DNA from: Nitrospina sp. UBA6727
GTDB lineage: Bacteria > Nitrospinota > Nitrospinia > Nitrospinales > VA-1
NCBI GenBank assembly: GCA_002454045.1
Contig: DKID01000009.1
Location: forward strand, 19,171-72,227
Length of the DNA stretch: 53,057 bases
Direction: 5' to 3'
The notes below the pieces were generated by a model. It was not told the origin of the DNA. It was given only the letters and a program-made list of their open reading frames with translations, and did no database searches. A program made the position numbers and the translations under genes. The number at the start of each line of letters is the position of its first letter. The stretch's first letter is position 1. Below, piece by piece: positions 23,365 to 31,122 of this stretch.

Positions 23365-24635
23365 AGTTCAGACACCATCTCGCAAAAGAAACCTTCAAAG
23401 GAAAAAAGAAAAACACCGAGCGCGGCGTTGAAGACTTAATCGACGAAGACCAACGCGGAAATCATTCCAGCGCCAGCACCAGCGCCGACACGAAAATTCT
23501 GAGCCTGGACAAAGACACCGTCACGCCGGAACCGGTTGAGGAAAAACCCAAAGAGATGTCGCGGCGGGATATATTTTCGTTCGGCAACTTCCTCGATTTC
23601 GGCACGGCGGTGGAGGACAAAGCGCGCAAAGTCAACGCAGCAAATTCCCGGCAACGGACGGAGGATGAAGAGCCCGAGGTTCCCGTCGCGACCGACCTTG
23701 TCGAAGAAATCGAAAAAGAAGAAACCGAACCCGCGCCGAAAAAAGGATTTTTCAAACGACTAGTATCGAAGTTCAAATCAAACGCGGAGGAAGAAATTTC
23801 CGTCCAGCCGCAAACCGTAATCCATCCCGACGAGGAAACACAACCCGAAGCCACGCAAGCATCCACCGACGTCGCGCCCGCAGAAGTTGCCGCCGCGGTG
23901 GAGGAGACTGAAGACCCGGAATACGACCGCCGCAATCTGTTGCGGCAAGGCGTCCACTTTTTCGCCAAACCCGCCGTCGATAAAGTCCAAAACAAAATTG
24001 ACCACATCAACAAGGCGATGGACAAAATCACCAAGCGCGTTCCACTGTTGCGACCGCCCGGTGCGATTTCCGAACAAAAGTTTTTGCAAGCGTGTTCCCG
24101 CTGCGACGAATGCATCCACGCTTGCCCAAAAGATGCCATCCTGCGCGCGCCAAAAAAAATGGGATTCCTCGTTTTCAACACGCCCTACATCGACCCCATG
24201 CGCAACCCTTGCGTGATGTGCGTTGACCTGCCTTGCATCGCGGCTTGCCCCGATGACGCCCTGCTCCCGGTGCAAGAACTTACCGACGTGAACATGGGCT
24301 ACGCCATCCTCGACAAAAAAAAATGTCAGGCTTACGGCGACACGTTCTGCCAACAATGCGTGATCGACTGCCCGGTGCCGGGAGCGATTTATCAAGTGGA
24401 AGACAAACCCATCGTCGACAAAAATATCTGCACCGGCTGCGGAGTTTGTATGCGCTCATGCAGCACCGTCAACATTCCCTTGGCAATCAAAATCAAACCG
24501 CAGATGGTGGTCGAAGCGCAACTCCAAAAAAAGTACAAAGAAGAAGAACTAGCGCGCATCGAGGCAACACAAAAAGCGCAAGAAGAAATGGAAATCGACG
24601 CCGGCGCAACACACTCCACGAACCATGAACTATAA
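23361..24635 (+). CDS. four-cluster ferredoxin, NapG/MauM-like, with long N-terminal extension
   Basis: A 424-residue protein. Residues 1 to about 190 are low-complexity and charged, rich in Glu, Pro and Thr. The C-terminal part holds four 4Fe-4S motifs: CSRCDECIHACP (C245, C248, C251, C255), CVMCVDLPCIAACP, CQAYGDTFCQQCVIDCP and CTGCGVCMRSC. The arrangement is that of NapG/MauM-type electron-transfer ferredoxins, but there is no twin-arginine signal; a short RRNLLRQGVHFFAKP block precedes the clusters. No oxidoreductase catalytic subunit is nearby, so the electron partner is unknown. The extension is much longer than in typical family members. Confidence 0.8.
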   Translation: MKFRHHLAKETFKGKKKNTERGVEDLIDEDQRGNHSSASTSADTKILSLDKDTVTPEPVEEKPKEMSRRDIFSFGNFLDFGTAVEDKARKVNAANSRQRTEDEEPEVPVATDLVEEIEKEETEPAPKKGFFKRLVSKFKSNAEEEISVQPQTVIHPDEETQPEATQASTDVAPAEVAAAVEETEDPEYDRRNLLRQGVHFFAKPAVDKVQNKIDHINKAMDKITKRVPLLRPPGAISEQKFLQACSRCDECIHACPKDAILRAPKKMGFLVFNTPYIDPMRNPCVMCVDLPCIAACPDDALLPVQELTDVNMGYAILDKKKCQAYGDTFCQQCVIDCPVPGAIYQVEDKPIVDKNICTGCGVCMRSCSTVNIPLAIKIKPQMVVEAQLQKKYKEEELARIEATQKAQEEMEIDAGATHSTNHEL

Positions 24636-24712
24636 TCGGCGGCGCAACGGCGCGGCAATCGACGCGGGCGTTCCGCAAGATGCCAAACGCCAAACTCAAG
24701 ATTTCGGTTTCA

Positions 24713-26482
24713 ATGAGCAACGAACGAACACATGATTGCGGGACATTGTCGGGCGACCATGTCGGCGAAACGGTGACGCTATGCGGATGGGTTCACACTC
24801 GGCGCGACCACGGCGGACTCATCTTCGTGGACTTGTGGGATAAATACGGCGTGACGCAGGTGGTGCTGAATCCTCAAATCGACCAGTTGGCGCACGAGCA
24901 CGCCCAGTCCATTCGCGGCAATTTTGTCATCGCCGTCACCGGCAAAGTTCGCGCGCGGCCGGATGACATGGTCAACGCGAAACTGAAAACCGGCGAGATA
25001 GAAGTTTACGTTGACGAGTTGCATATTCTCAACTCGTCGGAAACCCCGCCCATCTCACCGTGGGAACCGCAGGACACCACGGAAGCCCTGCGCTTGAAAT
25101 ATCGGTTTCTCGATCTTCGCGGGCCGACGTTGCAACGCAACTTGAAAATCCGCCACGATGTCATGCGGGTGGCGAGGAACGAGTTGCACCGGAACGGATT
25201 CATGGAGATAGAAACTCCCGTGCTGACCAAGAGTACTCCAGAAGGGGCGCGGGATTATCTGGTGCCGAGTCGGCTCAACCCGCAAAAGTTTTATGCTCTG
25301 CCGCAGTCGCCGCAATTATTCAAACAGATTCTCATGGTCGCGGGCATGGACCGATATTTCCAAATCGTAAAATGTTTCCGCGATGAAGATTTGCGTTTTG
25401 ATCGGCAACCCGAGTTCACCCAGATCGACGTTGAAATGTCTTTCGGCAACGAGAAACTTATATTCCAAATCGTCGAGGAAATGATGGCCAGAATTTATCA
25501 GGAAATCCTCGACGTCAAAATCGACACGCCGTTCCCGGTCATAAAATATCAGGACGCCATCGACCGATTTGGAACCGACAAACCAGACATGCGTTTCGAT
25601 ATGGAAATCGTTGACTTGGGAGAAATTGTCCGCGGCACTTCGTTCAAGGTGTTCGCCCAAGTGCTGGAATCAGGCGGGCAAGTTCGCGCCCTCAACATCA
25701 AAAACAGCGCCGATGCGTTGTCCCGAAAAATGCTGGACGACTTAACCGAAATCACCAAAACATACGGCGCCAAAGGGATGGCGTGGATCAAGGTTCAGGA
25801 AAATGAATTGCAGTCGCCCATCATCAAATTCTTTAAGCAGGAAATGCTCGACCGCATGTTGAAGGCGTTGGGAAGTCAACCCGGCGACACGATAGTTTTT
25901 GTCGCCGACACCGCCAAGATTGTGGCCAACGCGCTCGCCCATCTCCGCCTGGCTTTGAGCAAGCAATTGCGTCGGGTCGATGAATCGAAAAACGCCTTCA
26001 CCTGGGTCACGGATTTTCCGCTGGTGGAATACGATGAAGCGGAAAAAAAATATACCGCCATGCATCACCCTTTCACCGCGCCGCGCGAGGAAGACCTGGA
26101 AAGATTTGCGAGCACTCCCGGTTCCGCCAAAGCGCGGGCGTATGACTTGGTTCTCAACGGCAACGAAATCGGCGGCGGCAGCGTTCGCATCCATCAAAAA
26201 GAAATGCAAGAAAAAATGTTTCAACTCCTCGGCATTAGCCAAAAAGAATCCGCCGCCAAATTCGGTTTCCTGCTCGACGCCTTGAAGTATGGCGCGCCGC
26301 CGCATTGCGGGATTGCGCTGGGGCTGGACCGAATCACCATGTTGCTTGCGGGCGCCGAGTCAATCAGAGATGTGATCGCCTTCCCCAAAACCCAGAAAGC
26401 CACCTGCCTGATGACCGAGGCGCCGTCGGAACTGGACCCAAAACAATTGCGCGAGTTGCGACTGAAAGCCGATTTATCTTGA
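24713..26482 (+). CDS. aspS: aspartyl-tRNA synthetase (bacterial type)
   Basis: A 589-residue class II AspRS. It has the N-terminal OB-fold anticodon domain (RTHDCGTLSGDHVGETVTL, CGWVHTRRDHGG), motif 1 and 2 (NGFMEIETPVLTKSTPEGARDYLVPSR, then CFRDEDLRFDRQPEFTQIDVEMSF; key residues R-D-E-D), the bacterial GAD insertion (about residues 290-410) and motif 3 (GIALGLDRI). An alternative ATG at 24680 would add 11 residues that family members lack. Lack of Asn-type changes was not checked, so a non-discriminating enzyme cannot be excluded. Confidence 0.95.
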   Translation: MSNERTHDCGTLSGDHVGETVTLCGWVHTRRDHGGLIFVDLWDKYGVTQVVLNPQIDQLAHEHAQSIRGNFVIAVTGKVRARPDDMVNAKLKTGEIEVYVDELHILNSSETPPISPWEPQDTTEALRLKYRFLDLRGPTLQRNLKIRHDVMRVARNELHRNGFMEIETPVLTKSTPEGARDYLVPSRLNPQKFYALPQSPQLFKQILMVAGMDRYFQIVKCFRDEDLRFDRQPEFTQIDVEMSFGNEKLIFQIVEEMMARIYQEILDVKIDTPFPVIKYQDAIDRFGTDKPDMRFDMEIVDLGEIVRGTSFKVFAQVLESGGQVRALNIKNSADALSRKMLDDLTEITKTYGAKGMAWIKVQENELQSPIIKFFKQEMLDRMLKALGSQPGDTIVFVADTAKIVANALAHLRLALSKQLRRVDESKNAFTWVTDFPLVEYDEAEKKYTAMHHPFTAPREEDLERFASTPGSAKARAYDLVLNGNEIGGGSVRIHQKEMQEKMFQLLGISQKESAAKFGFLLDALKYGAPPHCGIALGLDRITMLLAGAESIRDVIAFPKTQKATCLMTEAPSELDPKQLRELRLKADLS

Positions 26483-26703
26483 CCGCGTTGGCGGAATTTC
26501 TGACCCGCGGGCGAAATTAATCCCGCGTAAATTCACTGCGCGGTGAAAATTTATCCGCGGTCGCGGCGCGTAACCCATTGTATTTATTATCCCTTATGAG
26601 CCCGCTTCCTTTATGACGCTCCGCGACGAAAACGCAAAAATGCAAACGAGAAAAAAATAAACTTTCGCTTGAAAATTATAGAGCACTCCGCGGAAATTTT
26701 CGT
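26483..26703. other. non-coding stretch after aspS
   Basis: No convincing gene is seen here. The first 90 bases contain GC-rich inverted repeats, including TTCAC-tgcgcg-GTGAA with no T-run, and a GCGGTCGCGGCGCG block. The remainder is AT-rich and leads into the -10 box of the small RNA candidate. Confidence 0.5.
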
Positions 26704-26709
26704 TATACT
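26704..26709 (+). promoter_or_regulatory. -10 box TATACT of the small RNA candidate
   Basis: TATACT lies about seven bases before the predicted RNA start near 26716. The expected -35 position (about 26681-26686) reads GAGCAC and is poor, so an activator or another sigma factor may be involved, or the promoter may be weak. Confidence 0.4.
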
Positions 26710-26715
26710 GGTGGT

Positions 26716-26814
26716 CAGTACCGGGAAGGTTGAGGTAGTGAGTCCTTTACCTTCTCGGCGCGTCTTCTCCTCGGAATCTGGGAACAGAGAGCATCCTGTT
26801 CCCAGATTTTTTTT
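26716..26814 (+). ncRNA. candidate small RNA of about 100 nt, upstream of larE
   Basis: The segment contains two hairpins in series. The first pairs CCGGGAAGGT (26721-26730) with ACCTTCTCGG (26749-26758), 10 pairs with one G-U and an 18-base loop. The second is a 13-bp terminator hairpin (see next entry). A TATACT box precedes it. No open reading frame covers it. It is not tmRNA, 6S or RNase P RNA, being too short and lacking their motifs. The terminator would stop it well before larE at 26898. It could be a stand-alone sRNA, or a leader acting by premature termination. Confidence 0.5.
26775..26814 (+). terminator. intrinsic terminator ending the small RNA candidate
   Basis: AATCTGGGAACAG (26775-26787) pairs perfectly over 13 bases with CTGTTCCCAGATT (26796-26808), loop of eight bases, followed by a run of eight T residues (26807-26814). 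This is the strongest terminator in the window. Confidence 0.92.
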
Positions 26815-26897
26815 CGCCCACCTTTATGCTACTCTTGGCAATCGCGCCATCGGGAATTTTGTGACGCGACGGTTCGCGCACCTTTCAAAAAATCCTC

Positions 26898-27761
26898 ATG
26901 ACACTGCAACGGAAAACGAAAAAAATAAAATCTTTGATGCGAAAAATGGACAGCGCGTTGGTCGCGTTTTCCGGCGGGGTGGACAGTACGTTGGTGCTCG
27001 CCCTCGCCCACGAAGTTCTGCGAGAAAAAGTTCTCGGAGTTACCGCGCAATCCGCCAGCGTGCCGGACAGGGAAATGCGAGCCTCCCGAAAGTTGGCGAA
27101 GGAAATCGGGGCGAAACATTTAATCATCAAAACGGCGGAAGTGTCCAACCCCAACTATCAAGCCAACCCGACCAACCGATGTTACCATTGCAAAACAGAA
27201 CTTTATTCGAACCTTAAAAAAGTCGCGCGGCAAAAAAACATTTCTCATATTTTGAACGGCACCAACACCGACGACCTGAGTGATTACCGCCCCGGGCTCG
27301 ACTCCGCCCGCGAACAAGGGGTGCGCAGTCCCTTGGTGGAAGCGGGATTCAGCAAACAGGATGTCCGGGAATTGTCTCGGGCGATGAGTCTTTCCATCTG
27401 GAACAAACCGGCGATGGCGTGCCTGTCTTCCCGCATCCCACACGGCCAACCGATTACGCCGGAAAAACTTTATATGATTGAACAAGCCGAAGACCTGCTG
27501 TTCTCTTCGGGATTCACCCAAGTCCGCGTCCGTCATCTAGGAACCACGGCGCGCATAGAACTCGACAAGAGCGAAATACCTCGCTACCAAAATGATAAAT
27601 TCATCCAGAGATTGGTGCAGAAAAAATTTAGAGATTTAGGATTTAACCGCGTGACGCTGGACCCAGCGGGATACCGAATGGGAAATTTGAACGCGACCTT
27701 ACCGGAACACAAAGACCATGTTCAAATATCAACTGCGCCCGGAAATAAGAAAACAACTTAA
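26898..27761 (+). CDS. larE: LarE-like ATP-dependent sulfur transferase
   Basis: A 287-residue PP-loop ATPase of the LarE family (TIGR00268). The PP-loop SGGVDS is at residues 25-30. A conserved CYHC (95-98) and the MACLSSRIPHG block with Cys175 follow; in Lactobacillus LarE the equivalent Cys (Cys176) gives its sulfur atom to the nickel-pincer cofactor precursor. The start codon and length fit. No larA, larB or larC is in the window, so the recipient may be something else or lie elsewhere. It overlaps the next gene by 44 bases and may share its transcript. Confidence 0.88.
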   Translation: MTLQRKTKKIKSLMRKMDSALVAFSGGVDSTLVLALAHEVLREKVLGVTAQSASVPDREMRASRKLAKEIGAKHLIIKTAEVSNPNYQANPTNRCYHCKTELYSNLKKVARQKNISHILNGTNTDDLSDYRPGLDSAREQGVRSPLVEAGFSKQDVRELSRAMSLSIWNKPAMACLSSRIPHGQPITPEKLYMIEQAEDLLFSSGFTQVRVRHLGTTARIELDKSEIPRYQNDKFIQRLVQKKFRDLGFNRVTLDPAGYRMGNLNATLPEHKDHVQISTAPGNKKTT

Positions 27762-27951
27762 CGACCCGGATGGATTTGAAACAGGCTTGAACGCCGTCTT
27801 CCTCGGATTGATCGTCGCCATGTCCGGCGTGGTGATGATGCTCGTCCTCTACTTCAACAAACCGGAACACGTCCTGCATCCTGCATGGATTATCCTCCTC
27901 GGTTTCGCCATCATCGGCTGGGGCGAGTACAAAAAATTCCGTTGCAAATAG
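27718..27951 (+). CDS. small two-helix membrane protein
   Basis: A 77-residue hypothetical protein with two membrane-spanning helices (about residues 25-45 and 55-72), a polar N-terminus and a basic C-terminus (EYKKFRCK). It begins inside the last codons of larE in another frame. There is no recognisable family. Stop lies 14 bases from the end of the convergent DUF2059 gene. Confidence 0.55.
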   Translation: MFKYQLRPEIRKQLNDPDGFETGLNAVFLGLIVAMSGVVMMLVLYFNKPEHVLHPAWIILLGFAIIGWGEYKKFRCK

Positions 27952-27965
27952 CGGCGGCGGTTTTT

Positions 27966-28511
27966 TTATTTTGTTTCAGGCGACGGCGAGTTTAGTTTTT
28001 CCAGTTCGTGTTTTTCGATTAGGTCGCGCATTTTTTTGTTGAACGCTTCCGACTGAGTGTGCTCCCTGCCCCACTCACTGCCGATGATTCCCGCTTCCCG
28101 GCTAATGCGCGGCATCTTTTTTTTCCACTCATACCAAAACGGTGTCTCGAACATGGCGATGAGTTTTTTCACCGTCGCGTGCGACATGTGTTTGTCATAC
28201 ACCGGAATCACGCGGTCGATCAAATCATCCATTTCTTTCTCGCCGATTAGTTGATTAAATTCTTCCCAGAACGCGTCGGGAACTTTCGGGAAGGGCGCGG
28301 TCACCATCAGCGAAACATTGTTCAGGAGGGATTCCTGCATATAACTCAACTGATTTGCAATGCCGGAAACTTCCAACAATTTTCTAATGTCTTTTTCTTT
28401 GGAGGTTTCAGAAAAAACCGGGTTGGCGACACTTGATAGTAGTGCGAATAAAAACAGGGCTGGTATTTTCTTCGCCGCGGTCATCGTCATCTTATTAAAT
28501 AATTTATTCAT
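27966..28511 (-). CDS. DUF2059-type secreted protein
   Basis: A 181-residue protein with a signal peptide (KKIPALFLFALLSSVANPVFSE) and a mostly helical mature part typical of DUF2059: KDIRKLLEVSGIANQLSYMQ, then YDKHMSHATVKKLIAMFETPF followed by a run of charged helices. Function of the family is not established; it is probably periplasmic. The ATG at 28511 is preceded by GAGG very close, and Met10 is an alternative. It lies 86 bases downstream of the Kef-type antiporter on the same strand, so the two may be cotranscribed. Confidence 0.7.
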   Translation of the reverse strand: MNKLFNKMTMTAAKKIPALFLFALLSSVANPVFSETSKEKDIRKLLEVSGIANQLSYMQESLLNNVSLMVTAPFPKVPDAFWEEFNQLIGEKEMDDLIDRVIPVYDKHMSHATVKKLIAMFETPFWYEWKKKMPRISREAGIIGSEWGREHTQSEAFNKKMRDLIEKHELEKLNSPSPETK

Positions 28512-28597
28512 ACCTCAAAATATCTCCATGTCCATAGCGGTGATTTTCGGATACGTCTCCTTCAAATTTTCGTAACGCCCGCCACGGTCAGCAACGA

Positions 28598-30568
28598 TCA
28601 TGATTTCCCGGATTTTAAATAGGTGGCCGCGCGGTCCAATTGAATGTGGCTACCGAAAAGAATAAGGATGTCCCCCGACAAGATGGTGAATTCCGGCGGC
28701 GGGTTGGGGTGGGATTTATTTTTTCGCACCACCGCGATGATAACGGCTCCGGTTCGCTCGGTAACATTTATGTCGCCTAATATTTTTTCACGCGCCCAGC
28801 CGTCGTCCGCAACTAGATACGACTCGGTGAGGGTGGCCGTGAGATAAGTGGAAAACTTTTTCAGGTGCTCGGTGTTTAGAGACAGCCCCCGAAACATGCT
28901 GTATCCTTCCAGTCGGATCAACTCCACCTGTTGCTCGATGGTGTTGTTGGGAACGTGGTAGTCGCGTAACACCCGCGAAAAAATTTCTATGGATGTTTCA
29001 AACTCTTCGGGAATCACTTCATCCGCCCCGGCGGTTTTAAGTTGTTCAACCTGGGAGGTCAGCCGAGTGCGCACCATGATCTTGATTTGCGGATTCATCT
29101 TTCGGGCGAGACGGACAGCCCTTTCCATCACCGTGTAATCCGGGATCGAAAACACAATCATCCGCGCTTCCCGCAAACCTGCGCGGCGCAAGGTCTCTTC
29201 CTGAACGCAATCGCCATACTGAGCGTTGGCTCCTTCCGTCAAAGCCCGCCGCACTTGCTCCCCATCCAAGTCCAAAACCAGGAAGGGAATCTGCGTTTCA
29301 AGAAGTACTTGAGTAAGCGTTCGTCCTCCAAGACTATATCCCACTACGATGACATGGTCGTTGAACTCGGAAGTTTGTTTCTCGCTGGCGTCGGTTTCTG
29401 CGGATTCCTGTTTGGAAAATATTTTGATGGAAAGCACCGTGGACGCCTGTACCAAAAGCGGCGCAAGGAGCATGGAACAAATCGAAACGATGAGCAAGAG
29501 TTGGTATTGCTGGGAATCGAGTAGCCCCTGATCGAGCGCCACCGCCGAAAGAATTAAGGAAAACTCTCCCACTTGCGCCAGCCTCATTCCCACCACGAAA
29601 GAAATGCGCAAAGGCACGCGGACGAGCAAACATGCCAGCCCCGCCAGTCCTCCTTTCACCAGAACGACCAGCGCAGAAAGTGCAAGACAAACCCAAAGCG
29701 AATCTACGAACACCTGCGATTGCAAAAGCATTCCAACTGAAATAAAAAAGATGCTGCTGAAATAATCCCGCAGCGGAAGGATATCGAGAATGATGTGGTG
29801 ATTGTACTCGGACTCCGAAATAATCATTCCGGCAATCAACGCGCCCATCGCAAGAGTCAGACCCATTTTCTGCGACGCCCATCCGGTGGCGAGGATGATG
29901 AAAAGCACGGACAACGTGAGGTGTTCCTCATTGCCAACGCGCGCAACCCACAGCAAAGTTCTCGGAACGATCAACCGGGATAGAAAAAAAATTGCAACGA
30001 CCGCGGTCAGCGATTTAACCGTTGCGAATATAAGATCGACGGTGGAGGTGACTTCCGATTGCGCGAGAATCGGCAGAAGAAGCATGATGGGAACCACGCA
30101 TAAATCCTGAAAGAGCAGGGTACCGATACAAAGTTTTCCGTGCAGCGTGTCGATTTCAGCGCGGTCGGTAATCATTTTCATAACGATTGCCGTACTACTC
30201 AACGCGATGATTAGTCCCAAGGCAATGCTCTGGTTTTGTTGCAGTCCTACCTCGATGAAAATAAACCAGACGCAAACCGTGGTCAGCCCTAGTTGCAGAC
30301 TACCGACTCCTAAAATTGAAACTAGATTTTTGAGCAAACGTCCAAGAGAAAATTCTAAACCAATTACAAACAGAAGCAGGATTACTCCTATCTCGGCCAA
30401 CGCCTTGACCGACGGGACATCGGAAATTAGTTGCAATCCATACGGCCCAATCAAGACTCCCGCGATGAGGTAGCCCATGATTGAGGGCAATTTAATTTTG
30501 TGGAACAAGAGGCCGATCGGGAGGGAAACCAGAAGCAAGACGGCTAAATCTTCAATCAAATAAACCAT
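28598..30568 (-). CDS. CPA2-type cation:proton antiporter with RCK domain (KefB-like)
   Basis: A 656-residue protein with a 12-13 helix monovalent cation:proton antiporter-2 domain (key parts GYLIAGVLIGP, FVIGLEFS, FQDLCVVPIMLL, SPIFFISVGM-like block reading SSIFFISVGM, and RLAQVGEFSLILS). A Rossmann RCK/TrkA-N domain follows from about residue 405 (HVIVVGYSLGGRTL, YGDCVQEETL), then a TrkA-C domain. The combination is that of Kef/glutathione-gated K+ efflux proteins, though the KefF partner is missing. The ATG at 30568 gives a hydrophobic start (MVYLIEDLAVLLL); a further upstream open stretch is not protein-like. Confidence 0.9.
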   Translation of the reverse strand: MVYLIEDLAVLLLVSLPIGLLFHKIKLPSIMGYLIAGVLIGPYGLQLISDVPSVKALAEIGVILLLFVIGLEFSLGRLLKNLVSILGVGSLQLGLTTVCVWFIFIEVGLQQNQSIALGLIIALSSTAIVMKMITDRAEIDTLHGKLCIGTLLFQDLCVVPIMLLLPILAQSEVTSTVDLIFATVKSLTAVVAIFFLSRLIVPRTLLWVARVGNEEHLTLSVLFIILATGWASQKMGLTLAMGALIAGMIISESEYNHHIILDILPLRDYFSSIFFISVGMLLQSQVFVDSLWVCLALSALVVLVKGGLAGLACLLVRVPLRISFVVGMRLAQVGEFSLILSAVALDQGLLDSQQYQLLLIVSICSMLLAPLLVQASTVLSIKIFSKQESAETDASEKQTSEFNDHVIVVGYSLGGRTLTQVLLETQIPFLVLDLDGEQVRRALTEGANAQYGDCVQEETLRRAGLREARMIVFSIPDYTVMERAVRLARKMNPQIKIMVRTRLTSQVEQLKTAGADEVIPEEFETSIEIFSRVLRDYHVPNNTIEQQVELIRLEGYSMFRGLSLNTEHLKKFSTYLTATLTESYLVADDGWAREKILGDINVTERTGAVIIAVVRKNKSHPNPPPEFTILSGDILILFGSHIQLDRAATYLKSGKS

Positions 30569-30623
30569 AAATTTTTCAGAGCGCAGAGAGTGATATCGCC
30601 GGCCAGCCGTGGAGGTGGATGGC

Positions 30624-30629
30624 ATTATA
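30624..30629 (-). promoter_or_regulatory. -10 box TATAAT ahead of the antiporter gene
   Basis: On the minus strand TATAAT lies about 55 bases before the ATG at 30568. The -35 position (30647-30652) reads CTTTTC, which is weak. The site is in a 150-base gap after queD, so a separate transcript for the antiporter is plausible. Confidence 0.4.
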
Positions 30630-30718
30630 CCCGCGGTTCCAAAAAAGAAAAGGCGCGATGTTAAGCAACGGGGAAGCCTTGTTCTTCATTCGCGCGCGGC
30701 GGGAAACCGAACTGGCAA

Positions 30719-31087
30719 TCATTCAAAATAACTGGCGCCGCAACTTTCCATTTCATAAATTTCCACTCGTTTCACACGGGTGCCGGGCGCGTTGACTTTT
30801 TCCTTGAGTTGCAGGAATAACCAGCGGGCGATGTTTTCCGCCGAAGGGTTTTGCTCATCAAAAGGAGGTACCTCGTTGATGTTTTGATAATCCAGTTCGC
30901 CGAGAATTTCGTCCGCAAACTTTTTCAATTTCACGAAATCGATGCCGACTCCCATAGCGTCGAGACCATCCGCCTCAATCGTAACCTGCGCCGACCAGTT
31001 ATGCCCGTGAAGGTTTTCGTAGTTGCCGTCATAAAGTCGGAGTTGGTGGGCGGCGGAAAAATTGGTCTTGACCGTTACCTCATACAT
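30719..31087 (-). CDS. queD: QueD-like 6-pyruvoyl-tetrahydropterin synthase family protein, catalytic Cys replaced by Tyr
   Basis: A 122-residue PTPS/QueD family protein. QueD makes 6-carboxy-tetrahydropterin from 7,8-dihydroneopterin triphosphate in queuosine synthesis. The three zinc ligands are present: His14 (FSAAHQL), His27 and His29 (LHGHN). The catalytic Cys normally four residues before the first His of HGH is Tyr23 (codon TAC; TGC would be Cys). The rest is standard, including VGIDFVKLK, LDYQNINEVP, PSAENIARWL and the C-terminal VEIYEMESCGASYFE. The ATG at 31087 follows TTGGAG. It is the last gene of thiO-bioA-queD. Substrate and activity are uncertain until Tyr23 is explained. Confidence 0.8.
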   Translation of the reverse strand: MYEVTVKTNFSAAHQLRLYDGNYENLHGHNWSAQVTIEADGLDAMGVGIDFVKLKKFADEILGELDYQNINEVPPFDEQNPSAENIARWLFLQLKEKVNAPGTRVKRVEIYEMESCGASYFE

Positions 31088-31122
31088 GGTTGACTCCAAA
31101 TTAATCAGCGTTGCGCCGACAA

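Noticed and set aside
26716..26814. Signal recognition particle (4.5S) RNA
   Set aside because: GGTCAGTACCGGGAAGG resembles the SRP helix 8 motif, but the asymmetric loop and the GGAA tetraloop geometry are not kept and the transcript has a different overall fold.
26916..27119. Antisense ORF over larE
   Set aside because: It is a shadow of the real gene, which has the PP-loop and CYHC.
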